NCBI GenBank assembly: GCA_052035235.1
Contig: JBPOHT010000050.1
Location: 8,591 to 72,590 of the forward strand
DNA from: Solimonas_A sp052035235
Lineage (GTDB): Bacteria > Pseudomonadota > Gammaproteobacteria > Nevskiales > Nevskiaceae
Direction of reading: 5' to 3'
Length of the DNA stretch: 64,000 bases
Shown: positions 50,757 to 58,755 of the stretch, in pieces
Layout: every line of letters begins with the position of its first letter
Position numbering within the stretch: position 1 is the first letter of the stretch
Notes under the pieces: generated by a model
Seen by the model: only the letters and a program-made list of their open reading frames with translations
What the model was told of the DNA's origin: nothing
The model's database searches: none
Translations under genes and position numbers: made by a program

Positions 50757-51461
50757 CTAGAACGAGGGCAGCGTTTCCCCGCGCGGTGAATTCAGTGCGC
50801 GCGCGATGAACTGCGTGACGTCCTGCAGCACCGCGTCCTCCGGCAGGCGGCCCTGCCAGAGGCAGTAGCGCAGTCCCAGGAAGTGGGTAATGCCGATGAT
50901 CGCCCAGGCCCGCACCTCCGCGTCTCCGGCGCCGATATAGCCACGCTGCTGCGCTTCCATCAGGCCGGCGCGGCAGCCCTGCTCCAGCAGGTGGTAGTAC
51001 TCGCGGTAGCTCGGTTCGTCGACGAACTGCGACTCCTGCACGATGCGGAACAGTCCCGGATGCTTCTGGGCAAAGGCCAGGAAGGCGCTGATGCCGCCTT
51101 GCGTCGCTTCCTCCAGGTTCGCGGAACTGTTGATGGCGCTGGACATGCGGCGGCGCAATTCCTGTCCGATCTCGCTGACCAGCATGGCAAAGATCTCTTC
51201 CTTGCTGCGGAAGTACAGATAGAAAGTGCCCTGGCCAACGCCCGCACGATGCGTGATCGAGCTGACCGAGGCGGCATGGAAGCCCTTCTCGCCGAAGTCC
51301 TTTTCCGCTGCTTCCATCAGCTTGCGCCGGGTTGCCTCGCCACGCGCCGTCGCCGGCACGATCGGCGCGGAAGCAGCCCGCACCGGTGCTATCGAAAGAT
51401 CCGTCATTTCCGCCCCCGTACCGCTGTTGTCCTTGCCTGCTGCGGCCATGCCGCGATTCAT
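50757..51461 (-). CDS. TetR/AcrR family transcriptional regulator
   Basis: A 234-residue repressor-type protein. The N-terminal helix-turn-helix domain spans about residues 40-88 with GEATRRKLMEAAEKDFGEKG and VSSITHRAGVGQGTFYLYFRSKEEIF. A ligand-binding all-helical domain follows. Either ATG 51461 or ATG 51407 may be the start; the first 18 residues carry no known motif, and neither has a strong ribosome-binding site. The patatin gene lies upstream on the same strand, 160 bases away, and may be in its regulon. The inducer is unknown. Confidence 0.88.
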   Translation of the reverse strand: MNRGMAAAGKDNSGTGAEMTDLSIAPVRAASAPIVPATARGEATRRKLMEAAEKDFGEKGFHAASVSSITHRAGVGQGTFYLYFRSKEEIFAMLVSEIGQELRRRMSSAINSSANLEEATQGGISAFLAFAQKHPGLFRIVQESQFVDEPSYREYYHLLEQGCRAGLMEAQQRGYIGAGDAEVRAWAIIGITHFLGLRYCLWQGRLPEDAVLQDVTQFIARALNSPRGETLPSF

Positions 51462-51621
51462 CCTGAAGGTTTGCAGGCCCGCCCCCCAAGGCGGGACCCC
51501 GCTTTTATCCTAGCAGCGGGTACTCCAACATTCTGGGTCAAAAGTCTCGATTTTTCTGGCCTCTTTAGAGAGGGCGGGAGAGAGCGCCTGTACCTTTACC
51601 GGCCAAGGGCCGGCGCAGGGC

Positions 51622-53091
51622 TCAGCCGAAGGCCTGGAGGCGCGCCGCCGAGGGATGGCGGTCCTTCAGCAGCTTGAGGCAGTCCTCGAAGGCGCGCGAG
51701 ATGCGCGTCTGGTAGCGGATGCGCTCGATCTGGCGCCAGGTGGCGCGCTCGCCCTCGCGGATGTAGGACTGCAGGTCGTCCTGGCTGAGGTTGGCGAAGA
51801 GCTTGAGCAGGTGCCGCGGCGTGTGCTGCGGCAGGATGTTGATGTCGCCGCTGTAGCGCTGGCGCATCATCGAGTCGACCTTGTTGATGACGCGGCCGCT
51901 GCCGTAGGGGTCCAGGTGCTTGCGCGCCAGCTGCAGGGCGCCGCGGCTGCCCTGGGCGATCAGCTCCTTGGCCAGCGGCGCGATACCACGCTTGGGCTCC
52001 AGGATCTTCTCCGACATGAACGGCACGATGTGCGGATTGGTCTGGCTGACGATGTAGTGATTGACGTTGTGCAGGCGCGCCACGCGCAGCATCGGCAGGT
52101 CGTTGGACAGGGTGCCGTCGATCCAGCGCTTGGCCGGCATGTAAGGCACGATCTGGTCGTCGTAGTTGCGCGCCTCCAGCATCACCGGCGGGAACACGCC
52201 CGGCACCGCGCAGGAGGCCATCACCGCCTTGCGCATCAGCACATGCGGCGCGGACAGGTAGTTGAGCAGGCGGCCCTGGTGGTGCGGGTCGGCCGGCGAG
52301 ATGGTGATGCCGACGATGCGGCGCGAGCGCTCGAAAGCCTCCAGGAAGCTGAGGTCGCCGATATTCACGCCGACGCAGCGCTCCAGCTGGGCCGGGTCCA
52401 TCAGCGTCTTGCCGCTCAGGGCATTGCGCAGGCCGAAGCGCTGGAATGCGGCGATGTCGAGGCCGCCGGGTTCAAAGATGCGGCCGAGCTCGGCGTCGGA
52501 GCGCGAGCCCACCACGCTGGCGATGATCGAGCCGGCCGAGGAGCCGGAGATCACGCGTGGCAGCAGGCCCTGCTCGTGCAGCGCCTTGATCACGCCCAGG
52601 TGGAACATGCCCAGGGTGGCGCCGCCGGACAGCATCAGCGCGGAGCGGCCGAACACCGTGCCGGTGCGCTTGAAGAAGACGATCTTGTCGTCGTGGCTGA
52701 AGTTGGCGAAATCGCCGGCGCAGAGATAGTCCAGGCAGCGGGCGACCTCGTCCAGGTATTCCTCGACCAGGCGCTTGGAGCCGGCCCTGGCCACCTGGAA
52801 CAGCACCGGGTTGGAGATGTTGCCGAGGTTGCCGTGCAGGCCCTCGTAAAGGTTGAAGGCCAGCTGCCGGGCATCGCCCTGGCGGCGCAGCTCGCGCATG
52901 CCGGCCAGGCGTTCCTTGATCAGCAGGTGATCGAAATCCGCGCAGGTGTCGTCCAGGCGCCAAGCCTCGCCGCCTTCCAGGCGGTCCAGTTCCTCGGCGA
53001 CCTGCTTCCAGGCGGCATAGTCGGCGGCCTGGTCCAGGTCCCGGCGCAGGCGCTGGATCAACTGCTCGGAGTGTCGGGGCGGGTTTCGCAT
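51622..53091 (-). CDS. Patatin-like phospholipase with DUF3336 domain
   Basis: A 489-residue serine lipase. An N-terminal DUF3336-like helical region covers about residues 10-140. The patatin core has the oxyanion motif SGGATLGMFHLG (near residue 155), the nucleophile in GSSAGS (near 183) and the catalytic Asp in WIDGTLSND (near 318). This domain pair is known from yeast triacylglycerol lipases of the Tgl3/4/5 type and occurs in many bacteria. It probably acts on stored lipid or phospholipid. No signal peptide is visible. A TAGACT box ends eight bases before the ATG. Confidence 0.9.
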   Translation of the reverse strand: MRNPPRHSEQLIQRLRRDLDQAADYAAWKQVAEELDRLEGGEAWRLDDTCADFDHLLIKERLAGMRELRRQGDARQLAFNLYEGLHGNLGNISNPVLFQVARAGSKRLVEEYLDEVARCLDYLCAGDFANFSHDDKIVFFKRTGTVFGRSALMLSGGATLGMFHLGVIKALHEQGLLPRVISGSSAGSIIASVVGSRSDAELGRIFEPGGLDIAAFQRFGLRNALSGKTLMDPAQLERCVGVNIGDLSFLEAFERSRRIVGITISPADPHHQGRLLNYLSAPHVLMRKAVMASCAVPGVFPPVMLEARNYDDQIVPYMPAKRWIDGTLSNDLPMLRVARLHNVNHYIVSQTNPHIVPFMSEKILEPKRGIAPLAKELIAQGSRGALQLARKHLDPYGSGRVINKVDSMMRQRYSGDINILPQHTPRHLLKLFANLSQDDLQSYIREGERATWRQIERIRYQTRISRAFEDCLKLLKDRHPSAARLQAFG

Positions 53092-53257
53092 GGGGACACA
53101 GTCTAAGGGCTAAGCCGGGTGGCGGCAGTAAACAAAAGCTGGGGATGGCGGTCCATTACCGCCTGATCGCCCCCCGGGGCCATACAAACCGCATGCCCGC
53201 AGTGACAGAATATCCGCCTCCGCCGGCCTGGCCGGTCCCTTGACCGTCGCCCCCTCC

Positions 53258-55849
53258 ATGTCCGCAAGGCCCGCCGCGCCCACGCCGACCCCCTCCGCCC
53301 CCCCTGCCGAAGGCCTCTGGCCGCGCCTGCGCAGCTGGCTCCCCGCCATCGGCGCCCTGCTGCTGACGGTCCTGGTGCTGGCTGCCATCCGCCTGCTGCT
53401 GCGGGAGGTGAGCTACGCCGACCTGGCGGCGGTGGTGCGCAATACGCCGGCCAGCCATATCGGCCTGGCCCTGCTGGCCACCGCGGCCAGCTACGTCGCC
53501 CTGATGGGCTACGACTGGTCCGGCCTGCGCTACGTCGGCGCCCAGGTGCCGCCGCGGGTGCTGGCCCTGGCCTCCTTCAGCGGCTACGCCCTGGGTAACA
53601 CGGTAGGCCTGGGCGTGCTGACCGGCGGTGCCGTGCGCATGCGCCTGTACGCCGCCGCCGGCATCGATACCGGGCGCATCGGCCAGCTGATCGCCTTCAT
53701 CGCGCTGGCCTTCGGTGGCGGCATCGTCGCCGTGGGCGCCGCGGCCCTGCTCTGGGGTGCCGGAGAGATCGAGCCCATCGCCCGTATTCCCGCCGCTGGC
53801 CTGGAGCTGATCGCGGCGGGCATCCTGGCCTGCACCGTGGCCTTCATCGCACTTTGCGCCTGGCGTCGTGAACTGAGCCTGTTCGACCGCTGGACCCTGC
53901 GCCTGCCGGGCCCAGGCCTGGCCTCGGCCCAGCTGCTGTTCTCGGCCCTGGATATCCTCACGGCCGCGGCGGCGCTGTGGTTCCTGATGCCGCAGAGCGA
54001 CGTCGGCTTCCCGGCGCTGACCGCGTTCTACGCCATCGCCATCACCCTGGGCGTGATCAGCCATGTGCCCGGTGGCCTGGGCGTGTTCGAGGCGGTGATC
54101 CTGCTGGCCTACCGCGGCCATGCGCCGCTGGAGCAGGTGGCCGGCGCGCTGGTGCTGTACCGCGCCATCTACTTCCTGCTGCCGCTGTTCGTCGCCGTGG
54201 GCCTGCTGGCCTGGAACGAACTGCGCGTCGGCGTGGCGCAGCGCGTGGGCCGCGCCGCCACGCAGCTGACCCCGCTGTTCCTGTCGACGCTGACCTTCGT
54301 CGTCGGCGTCATGCTGCTGGTGTCCGGCGTGACACCGGCTACCGACGAAGCCACCGAGCTGCTGGCGCTGAAGGTGCCGCTGGAGGTGGTGGAAGCGGCA
54401 CACTTCCTCGGCAGTATCGCCGGCTTGGTGCTGCTGTTCGTGGCGCGCGGCCTGCTGCATCGGCTCGACGCCGCCTGGTGGACCGCCGTGCTGATCACCG
54501 CGCTCAACTTCTGGCTGGCCCTGCCCAAGGGCGTGGCCCTGAGCGAGATGGTGGTGCTGGGCTTCCTGCTGCTGGTACTGCTGGCCAGCCGGCGCGAATT
54601 CGACCGCCGCGCCTCGCTGTTCGCGGGTGTGCTGAGCTGGCCCTGGCTGATGACGGTGGGCATCGTCGTGGCCGCCGTTTGGTGGCTGCTGTTCTTCGTC
54701 TACCAGGACGTGCCCTACACCAGCCAGCTGTGGTGGCAGTTCCAGATCGACGGCCACGCGCCGCGCGGCCTGCGCGCCCTGCTGGCGGTGGTGCTGGCGG
54801 CCCTGGGCTTCGCACTGTGGCAGTTGTTCCGCCCCGCCTCGGGTCGCGTCGCCGTGCCCAGCAGCGCGGAGCTGGAGCGCGCCGCCGCCGTGCTGCAGGC
54901 GCAGCCGGTGGTATCCGCCGGACTGGCGCTGACCGGCGACAAGAGCTTCCTATTCTCCGAGTCCGGCAAGAGCTTCATCATGTACGGCAAGCGCAACCGC
55001 AGCTGGGTCTCGCTGTACGACCCGGTCGGTGCGCGCGAGGAGTGGGCCGAGCTGGTCTGGCGCTTCATCGAGCTGGCCGACGAGCACGGCGGTCGCGCGG
55101 TGTTCTACCAGGTGCCGCCGGACCAGCTGTCGCTGTACCTCGACGCCGGCCTGCGTGCCTACAAGCTCGGCGAATACGCCAGCGTCGATCTCAAGACCTT
55201 CTCCACCAAGGGCCCCAAGCTGGCGCACCTGCGCCACGCGGTCAGCAAGGGCGAGCGTGATGGCCTGTCCTTCCAGGTGGTGCCCGCCGCCGAGGTACCG
55301 GCGCTGCTGCCGCAGCTGCGCGCCATCTCCGACGCCTGGCTGGACCATCACGACACCCGCGAGAAGTCCTTCTCGCTCGGCGCCTTCCTGCCCGACTACC
55401 TGCAGCGCTCGCCAGTGGCGCTGGCGCTCAAGGACGGCAAGCCGGTGGCCTTCGCCAACCTGCTGATGACAAGCCAGCGCGAGGAGATCGCGGTGGACCT
55501 GATGCGCTACGGCGCGGATGCGCCGCGTGGCGCCATGGACTACCTGTTCGTGCGCATGCTGCTGCACTACCAGGCCGAGGGCTACGGCCGCTTCGGCCTG
55601 GGTATGGCGCCGCTGTCGGGCTTTGCCAAGCACCCGCTGGCGCCGCGCTGGCACCGCTTCGGCAGCCTGCTGTTCGGCCATGGCGAGCCCTTCTACAACT
55701 TCCAGGGCCTGCGCGCCTTCAAGGAAAAATTCGCCCCCGAGTGGGAGCCGCGCTATCTCTGCGCGCCGGGCGGCCTGCAGCCGCTGCTGGCGCTGATGGA
55801 CACCGCGGCACTGGCCAGCGGCGGACTGCGTGGAGTGATCACCAAGTGA
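53258..55849 (+). CDS. mprF: Bifunctional lysyl-phosphatidylglycerol flippase/synthetase MprF (LpiA-like)
   Basis: An 863-residue membrane protein. About thirteen helices fill residues 20-540, covering the flippase domain (ISHVPGGLGVFEAVIL near residue 268). A cytosolic GNAT-like synthetase domain follows (about 555-855) with FSESGKSFIMYGKRNRSW and RYGADAPRGAMDYLFV. It adds an aminoacyl group, usually lysine, to phosphatidylglycerol, lowering surface charge and antimicrobial peptide sensitivity. ATG 53258 is preferred over TTG 53240. The stop overlaps the acvB-like gene, a pairing known as lpiA-acvB in rhizobia. Confidence 0.92.
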   Translation: MSARPAAPTPTPSAPPAEGLWPRLRSWLPAIGALLLTVLVLAAIRLLLREVSYADLAAVVRNTPASHIGLALLATAASYVALMGYDWSGLRYVGAQVPPRVLALASFSGYALGNTVGLGVLTGGAVRMRLYAAAGIDTGRIGQLIAFIALAFGGGIVAVGAAALLWGAGEIEPIARIPAAGLELIAAGILACTVAFIALCAWRRELSLFDRWTLRLPGPGLASAQLLFSALDILTAAAALWFLMPQSDVGFPALTAFYAIAITLGVISHVPGGLGVFEAVILLAYRGHAPLEQVAGALVLYRAIYFLLPLFVAVGLLAWNELRVGVAQRVGRAATQLTPLFLSTLTFVVGVMLLVSGVTPATDEATELLALKVPLEVVEAAHFLGSIAGLVLLFVARGLLHRLDAAWWTAVLITALNFWLALPKGVALSEMVVLGFLLLVLLASRREFDRRASLFAGVLSWPWLMTVGIVVAAVWWLLFFVYQDVPYTSQLWWQFQIDGHAPRGLRALLAVVLAALGFALWQLFRPASGRVAVPSSAELERAAAVLQAQPVVSAGLALTGDKSFLFSESGKSFIMYGKRNRSWVSLYDPVGAREEWAELVWRFIELADEHGGRAVFYQVPPDQLSLYLDAGLRAYKLGEYASVDLKTFSTKGPKLAHLRHAVSKGERDGLSFQVVPAAEVPALLPQLRAISDAWLDHHDTREKSFSLGAFLPDYLQRSPVALALKDGKPVAFANLLMTSQREEIAVDLMRYGADAPRGAMDYLFVRMLLHYQAEGYGRFGLGMAPLSGFAKHPLAPRWHRFGSLLFGHGEPFYNFQGLRAFKEKFAPEWEPRYLCAPGGLQPLLALMDTAALASGGLRGVITK

Positions 55850-57186
55850 AAAAGATGCTCGCAGCGCTGCTGCTGGCCGCCGCCGTGCTGCCTGCCGCCC
55901 AGGCCGGCGAGAAGCTGTCGCACGGCCGCTTCGACGACTTCACGCTGGAGCGCCCGCAGGGCGCGCCGCGCAGCTTCGCCTTCCTGTTCACCGACGACGG
56001 CAGCGATCCGCGCGGCCTGGCGCGTGCGCTGACGCAGGAAGGCGCGCTGGTGGCGGTGATCGACACTGGCGCCTTCTTCCGCAGGATGGAGGCGGACGGC
56101 GGCGACTGCCAGTTCGCCAACGGCGACCTCGAGAACCTCAGCCGCCACATGCAGGGCTATGCCCAGGTCAACGGCTACTATCCGCCGATCCTGGTCGGGC
56201 AGGGCATCGGCGCGGGTTTCACCTACGGCCTGCTGGGCCAGTCCGACGGCAGCACCTTCACTGCCGCGCTGGCGCTGGATTTCTGCCCGGAGCTGGCGAT
56301 GAAGCAGCCGCTGTGCAAGGGCGACGGCGGCCTGCAGGCGCGCCGCAAGCAGGACCGCTGGGAGTACCGCCCCGCCGCCCTGCGCGATCCCTTCGCCGTG
56401 CTGCAGCCGCCGGCGCCGGCCTGCGACGCGGTGCGCGTGGAGCGCTTCCTGAAGCAGGTGCCGCAGGCGGCCCAGCGCACGCTCAAGGACCCCGCGGGTG
56501 CGGCCGCCGTGCGCGCCGCCTACCGCAGCCTGGCATCGCGCCTGCCGCCGCCGCCCGCAGCGCGCTCCGCCGACGTCGCCGACCTGCCGCTGCTGGAGAT
56601 GCCGGCGAAGCAGGCCGGCAAGGCCTTCGCGATCTTCCTGTCCGGCGACGGTGGCTGGGCCGGGCTGGACCAGGAAGTGTCGGAGGCCCTGGTGGCCAAG
56701 GGTGTTTCCGTGGTCGGCTTCGATTCGCTGCGCTATTTCTGGAAGGTGCGCACGCCCGAGGGCTTGGCGGCGGACCTGGCCCGCGTGATCCGTCATTACC
56801 AAGTGGCATGGCAGCGCCAGGATGTCTGGCTGATCGGTTTCTCGCAGGGCGGCGACGTGCTGCCCTTCGCGCTCAACCGCCTGCCGCCGGCCCTGCGCGC
56901 GCAGGTCAAGCTGGCCGCGCCGATGGCGCAGACCGAGCAGGCGCATTTCGAGTTCCACCTCAGCAACTGGATCGGCGCCAGCGGCACGCACCCGATCCTG
57001 CCGGAGATGGATCGCCTCGCCGGCGACGCGAGCCTGACCGCGATCTGCGCCAAGGAAGAGGACGAGAGCGTCTGCCGCCAGCTCGATCCCAAGCGCCACC
57101 GCATCGTCTGGCTGCCGGGCGGGCATCACTTCAACGGCGACTACGAAAAGCTCGCGCAGGTCATCCTGCAATCGGCAAAGCGCTGA
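55846..57186 (+). CDS. AcvB/VirJ family periplasmic lipid hydrolase
   Basis: A 446-residue secreted protein with a cleavable signal peptide (KKMLAALLLAAAVLPAAQA). Two alpha/beta-hydrolase-like halves follow. The C-terminal VirJ domain carries the nucleophile motif GFSQGGDVLPF near residue 330 and a late HHFNGDY. Agrobacterium AcvB hydrolyses lysyl-phosphatidylglycerol. Here it overlaps mprF (GTGA), so synthesis and removal of the same lipid seem co-expressed. VirJ in the Ti plasmid is linked to type IV secretion, but no such genes are present. Confidence 0.87.
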   Translation: MKKMLAALLLAAAVLPAAQAGEKLSHGRFDDFTLERPQGAPRSFAFLFTDDGSDPRGLARALTQEGALVAVIDTGAFFRRMEADGGDCQFANGDLENLSRHMQGYAQVNGYYPPILVGQGIGAGFTYGLLGQSDGSTFTAALALDFCPELAMKQPLCKGDGGLQARRKQDRWEYRPAALRDPFAVLQPPAPACDAVRVERFLKQVPQAAQRTLKDPAGAAAVRAAYRSLASRLPPPPAARSADVADLPLLEMPAKQAGKAFAIFLSGDGGWAGLDQEVSEALVAKGVSVVGFDSLRYFWKVRTPEGLAADLARVIRHYQVAWQRQDVWLIGFSQGGDVLPFALNRLPPALRAQVKLAAPMAQTEQAHFEFHLSNWIGASGTHPILPEMDRLAGDASLTAICAKEEDESVCRQLDPKRHRIVWLPGGHHFNGDYEKLAQVILQSAKR

Positions 57187-57195
57187 CCGTTCCCC

Positions 57196-57690
57196 ATGGA
57201 CGCCACCCTCTCTCCCTGGCTGTGGATCGTGGTCTTCCTGCTGGTCGGCGTCGGCCTGGCCGGCACGATCCTGCCGGTGCTGCCCGGCGTGCCGATGATC
57301 TTCATCGGCCTGTGGCTGGCCGCCTGGATCGACGGTTACGAGCGCGTCGGCGGCTTCACCATGGGCCTGCTCGGCGTGCTGACGCTGCTGTCGGTGATCG
57401 TGGATTTCGCCGCCAGCGCCATGGGCGCCAAGCGTGTCGGCGCCAGCCCGCGCGCGATCTGGGGCGCGCTGATCGGCAGCATCGTCGGCATCTTCTTCGG
57501 CATTCCCGGCCTGCTGCTGGGGCCTTTCGCCGGCGCGGTGATCGGCGAGCTGTCGGTGCGGGGCGACAGCAGCCAGGCGGCGAAGGTCGGCATCGCCACC
57601 TGGCTGGGCCTGCTGTTCGGTGCGCTGGCGAAGATCGCGTTGTCCTTCGCCATGATCGGCATCTTCGTGCTGTCCTACTTCGTCCTTTGA
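57196..57690 (+). CDS. DUF456 family membrane protein
   Basis: A 164-residue small inner-membrane protein with about four glycine-rich helices. The DUF456 pattern is visible: LVGVGLAGTILPVLPGVPMIFIG, VDFAASAMGAKRVGAS and GIPGLLLGPFAGAVIGEL. The family function is unknown. It starts nine bases after acvB and probably belongs to the same transcript. Its 3' end overlaps the next convergent gene by 16 bases. Confidence 0.88.
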   Translation: MDATLSPWLWIVVFLLVGVGLAGTILPVLPGVPMIFIGLWLAAWIDGYERVGGFTMGLLGVLTLLSVIVDFAASAMGAKRVGASPRAIWGALIGSIVGIFFGIPGLLLGPFAGAVIGELSVRGDSSQAAKVGIATWLGLLFGALAKIALSFAMIGIFVLSYFVL

Positions 57691-58073
57691 GCAAGGCGCG
57701 CGTCGGCACGCTGCCGGCGGAGCTTGTTCTGGTAGCCCGCCATCTGTTCATCGGACATCCGGCCGGACTCACGCACGTTCCGGGCGACATCGAGATGGTA
57801 GAGCAGGGTCCTGGCGTTTTCCGCGACGGCCAGGTCCGGATCGTCCTGTGCGCTGCCGAGCAGCAACTCCCCGGCGTCTTCCCGCGACAGCAGGGCGATC
57901 AGGCCCAGGGCCTCCATGCGCAGGCCGGGATGCTCCTGCTCCCGGGCGTCGATCTGCAGTTGCTCGTATTGCACGGCGGCGATGGCCAGGGTCTCATCCT
58001 GGGCCTGCAGATAGGCCTCGGTGGAGGTCGCGCGGTCGATCCCGCGCAGCAGGGGTACGAGGACGGAGTTCAT
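57675..58073 (-). CDS. Hypothetical helical protein, 132 residues
   Basis: No family is recognised. The sequence is mostly helical (YLQAQDETLAIAAVQYEQLQ, RMEALGLIALLSREDAGELL) and soluble, with a HEAT-like feel in the middle and a basic end. There is no signal peptide. ATG 58073 overlaps the stop of the DUF1801 gene (ATGA), so they are co-translated. Coding is supported by that coupling and by codon bias. Confidence 0.65.
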   Translation of the reverse strand: MNSVLVPLLRGIDRATSTEAYLQAQDETLAIAAVQYEQLQIDAREQEHPGLRMEALGLIALLSREDAGELLLGSAQDDPDLAVAENARTLLYHLDVARNVRESGRMSDEQMAGYQNKLRRQRADARLAQRTK

Positions 58074-58426
58074 TGGCGCCGCAGCGAGCGCTTTGCCGTG
58101 ACCCGCGCCTCCACGATCCTGCATATCAGCTCATAGGGAATCGGCTGGTCCAGCGGAAAGCGCAGGTTGCCCTTCTCTCCCGCATAGGGCGCCGCAGCAC
58201 GCACCAGCGCGGCATCCCCTTCGACCGGCGGATAGAAGCCGATGTGCTTCCTGAATCCGCCGAAGTAGGCCAGCACGCCATCCTGGAAGAAGGCCGGCAT
58301 CTGGTAGCTGATCCGCTCCTGGGCCTGTGGCGCTGCGGCCCGGATCGTGGCGCGGACCTGCTGCAGGATCGGCTGTACCTCGGGTGGAAAGCCGGCGATG
58401 TAGTCGTCGATGGTTCGGGGTTTCAT
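58070..58426 (-). CDS. DUF1801 domain protein (YdhG/YjhG-like)
   Basis: A 118-residue protein of the DUF1801 family. TIDDYIAGFPPEVQPILQQVRATIR opens the domain, YQMPAFFQDGVLAYFGGFRKHIGFYP is the central signature, and LRFPLDQPIPYELICRIV ends it. Bacillus relatives are called iron chaperones, but the role is not settled. GGAGGA seven bases before ATG 58426 fixes the start. It is coupled with the downstream hypothetical gene. Confidence 0.9.
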   Translation of the reverse strand: MKPRTIDDYIAGFPPEVQPILQQVRATIRAAAPQAQERISYQMPAFFQDGVLAYFGGFRKHIGFYPPVEGDAALVRAAAPYAGEKGNLRFPLDQPIPYELICRIVEARVTAKRSLRRQ

Positions 58427-58466
58427 GCGTGAATCCTCCGCAGCGACCCGGTGCAACGGGCGGCGA

Positions 58467-58706
58467 TCAGCCGGTTGATGAAGTAGACGCAGCCGAGTCC
58501 GCCTTGCGGGTGGCGTAGGATCGATCCCGCCACGCCAGCGTGAGCGCGCAAGCGCAGTTGCGGCCCTCGTAGCGCTCGATGGCGTGGGCGACGGTGACGT
58601 CCACCGGCGTCTTGCGCAGCAGGCCGAGGTTGGCCGACAGCAGCAGGGCGACCAGCCAGATCGGCAACCACAGGGGCAGCGTCGCCGGCCGGACCGCGAG
58701 GTTCAT
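58467..58706 (-). CDS. Possible small membrane protein, 79 residues
   Basis: A weakly supported reading frame. The first 30 residues contain one hydrophobic helix (LPLWLPIWLVALLLSANLG); the rest is polar with two cysteines (NCACAL). No ribosome-binding site or homologue is recognised. It fills most of the 329-base gap between the DUF1801 and transglycosylase genes on the same strand, which is the main argument for it. Confidence 0.35.
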   Translation of the reverse strand: MNLAVRPATLPLWLPIWLVALLLSANLGLLRKTPVDVTVAHAIERYEGRNCACALTLAWRDRSYATRKADSAASTSSTG

Positions 58707-58755
58707 GTCGCGCCGTCAGGGTCCGCGGGCCGGGAGCCGCTGATCAAGCCGCTGA

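Noticed and set aside
55846..57186. VirJ as evidence of a type IV secretion system
   Set aside because: No vir, trb or tra genes are present, and the overlap with mprF fits the AcvB lipid-hydrolase role better.
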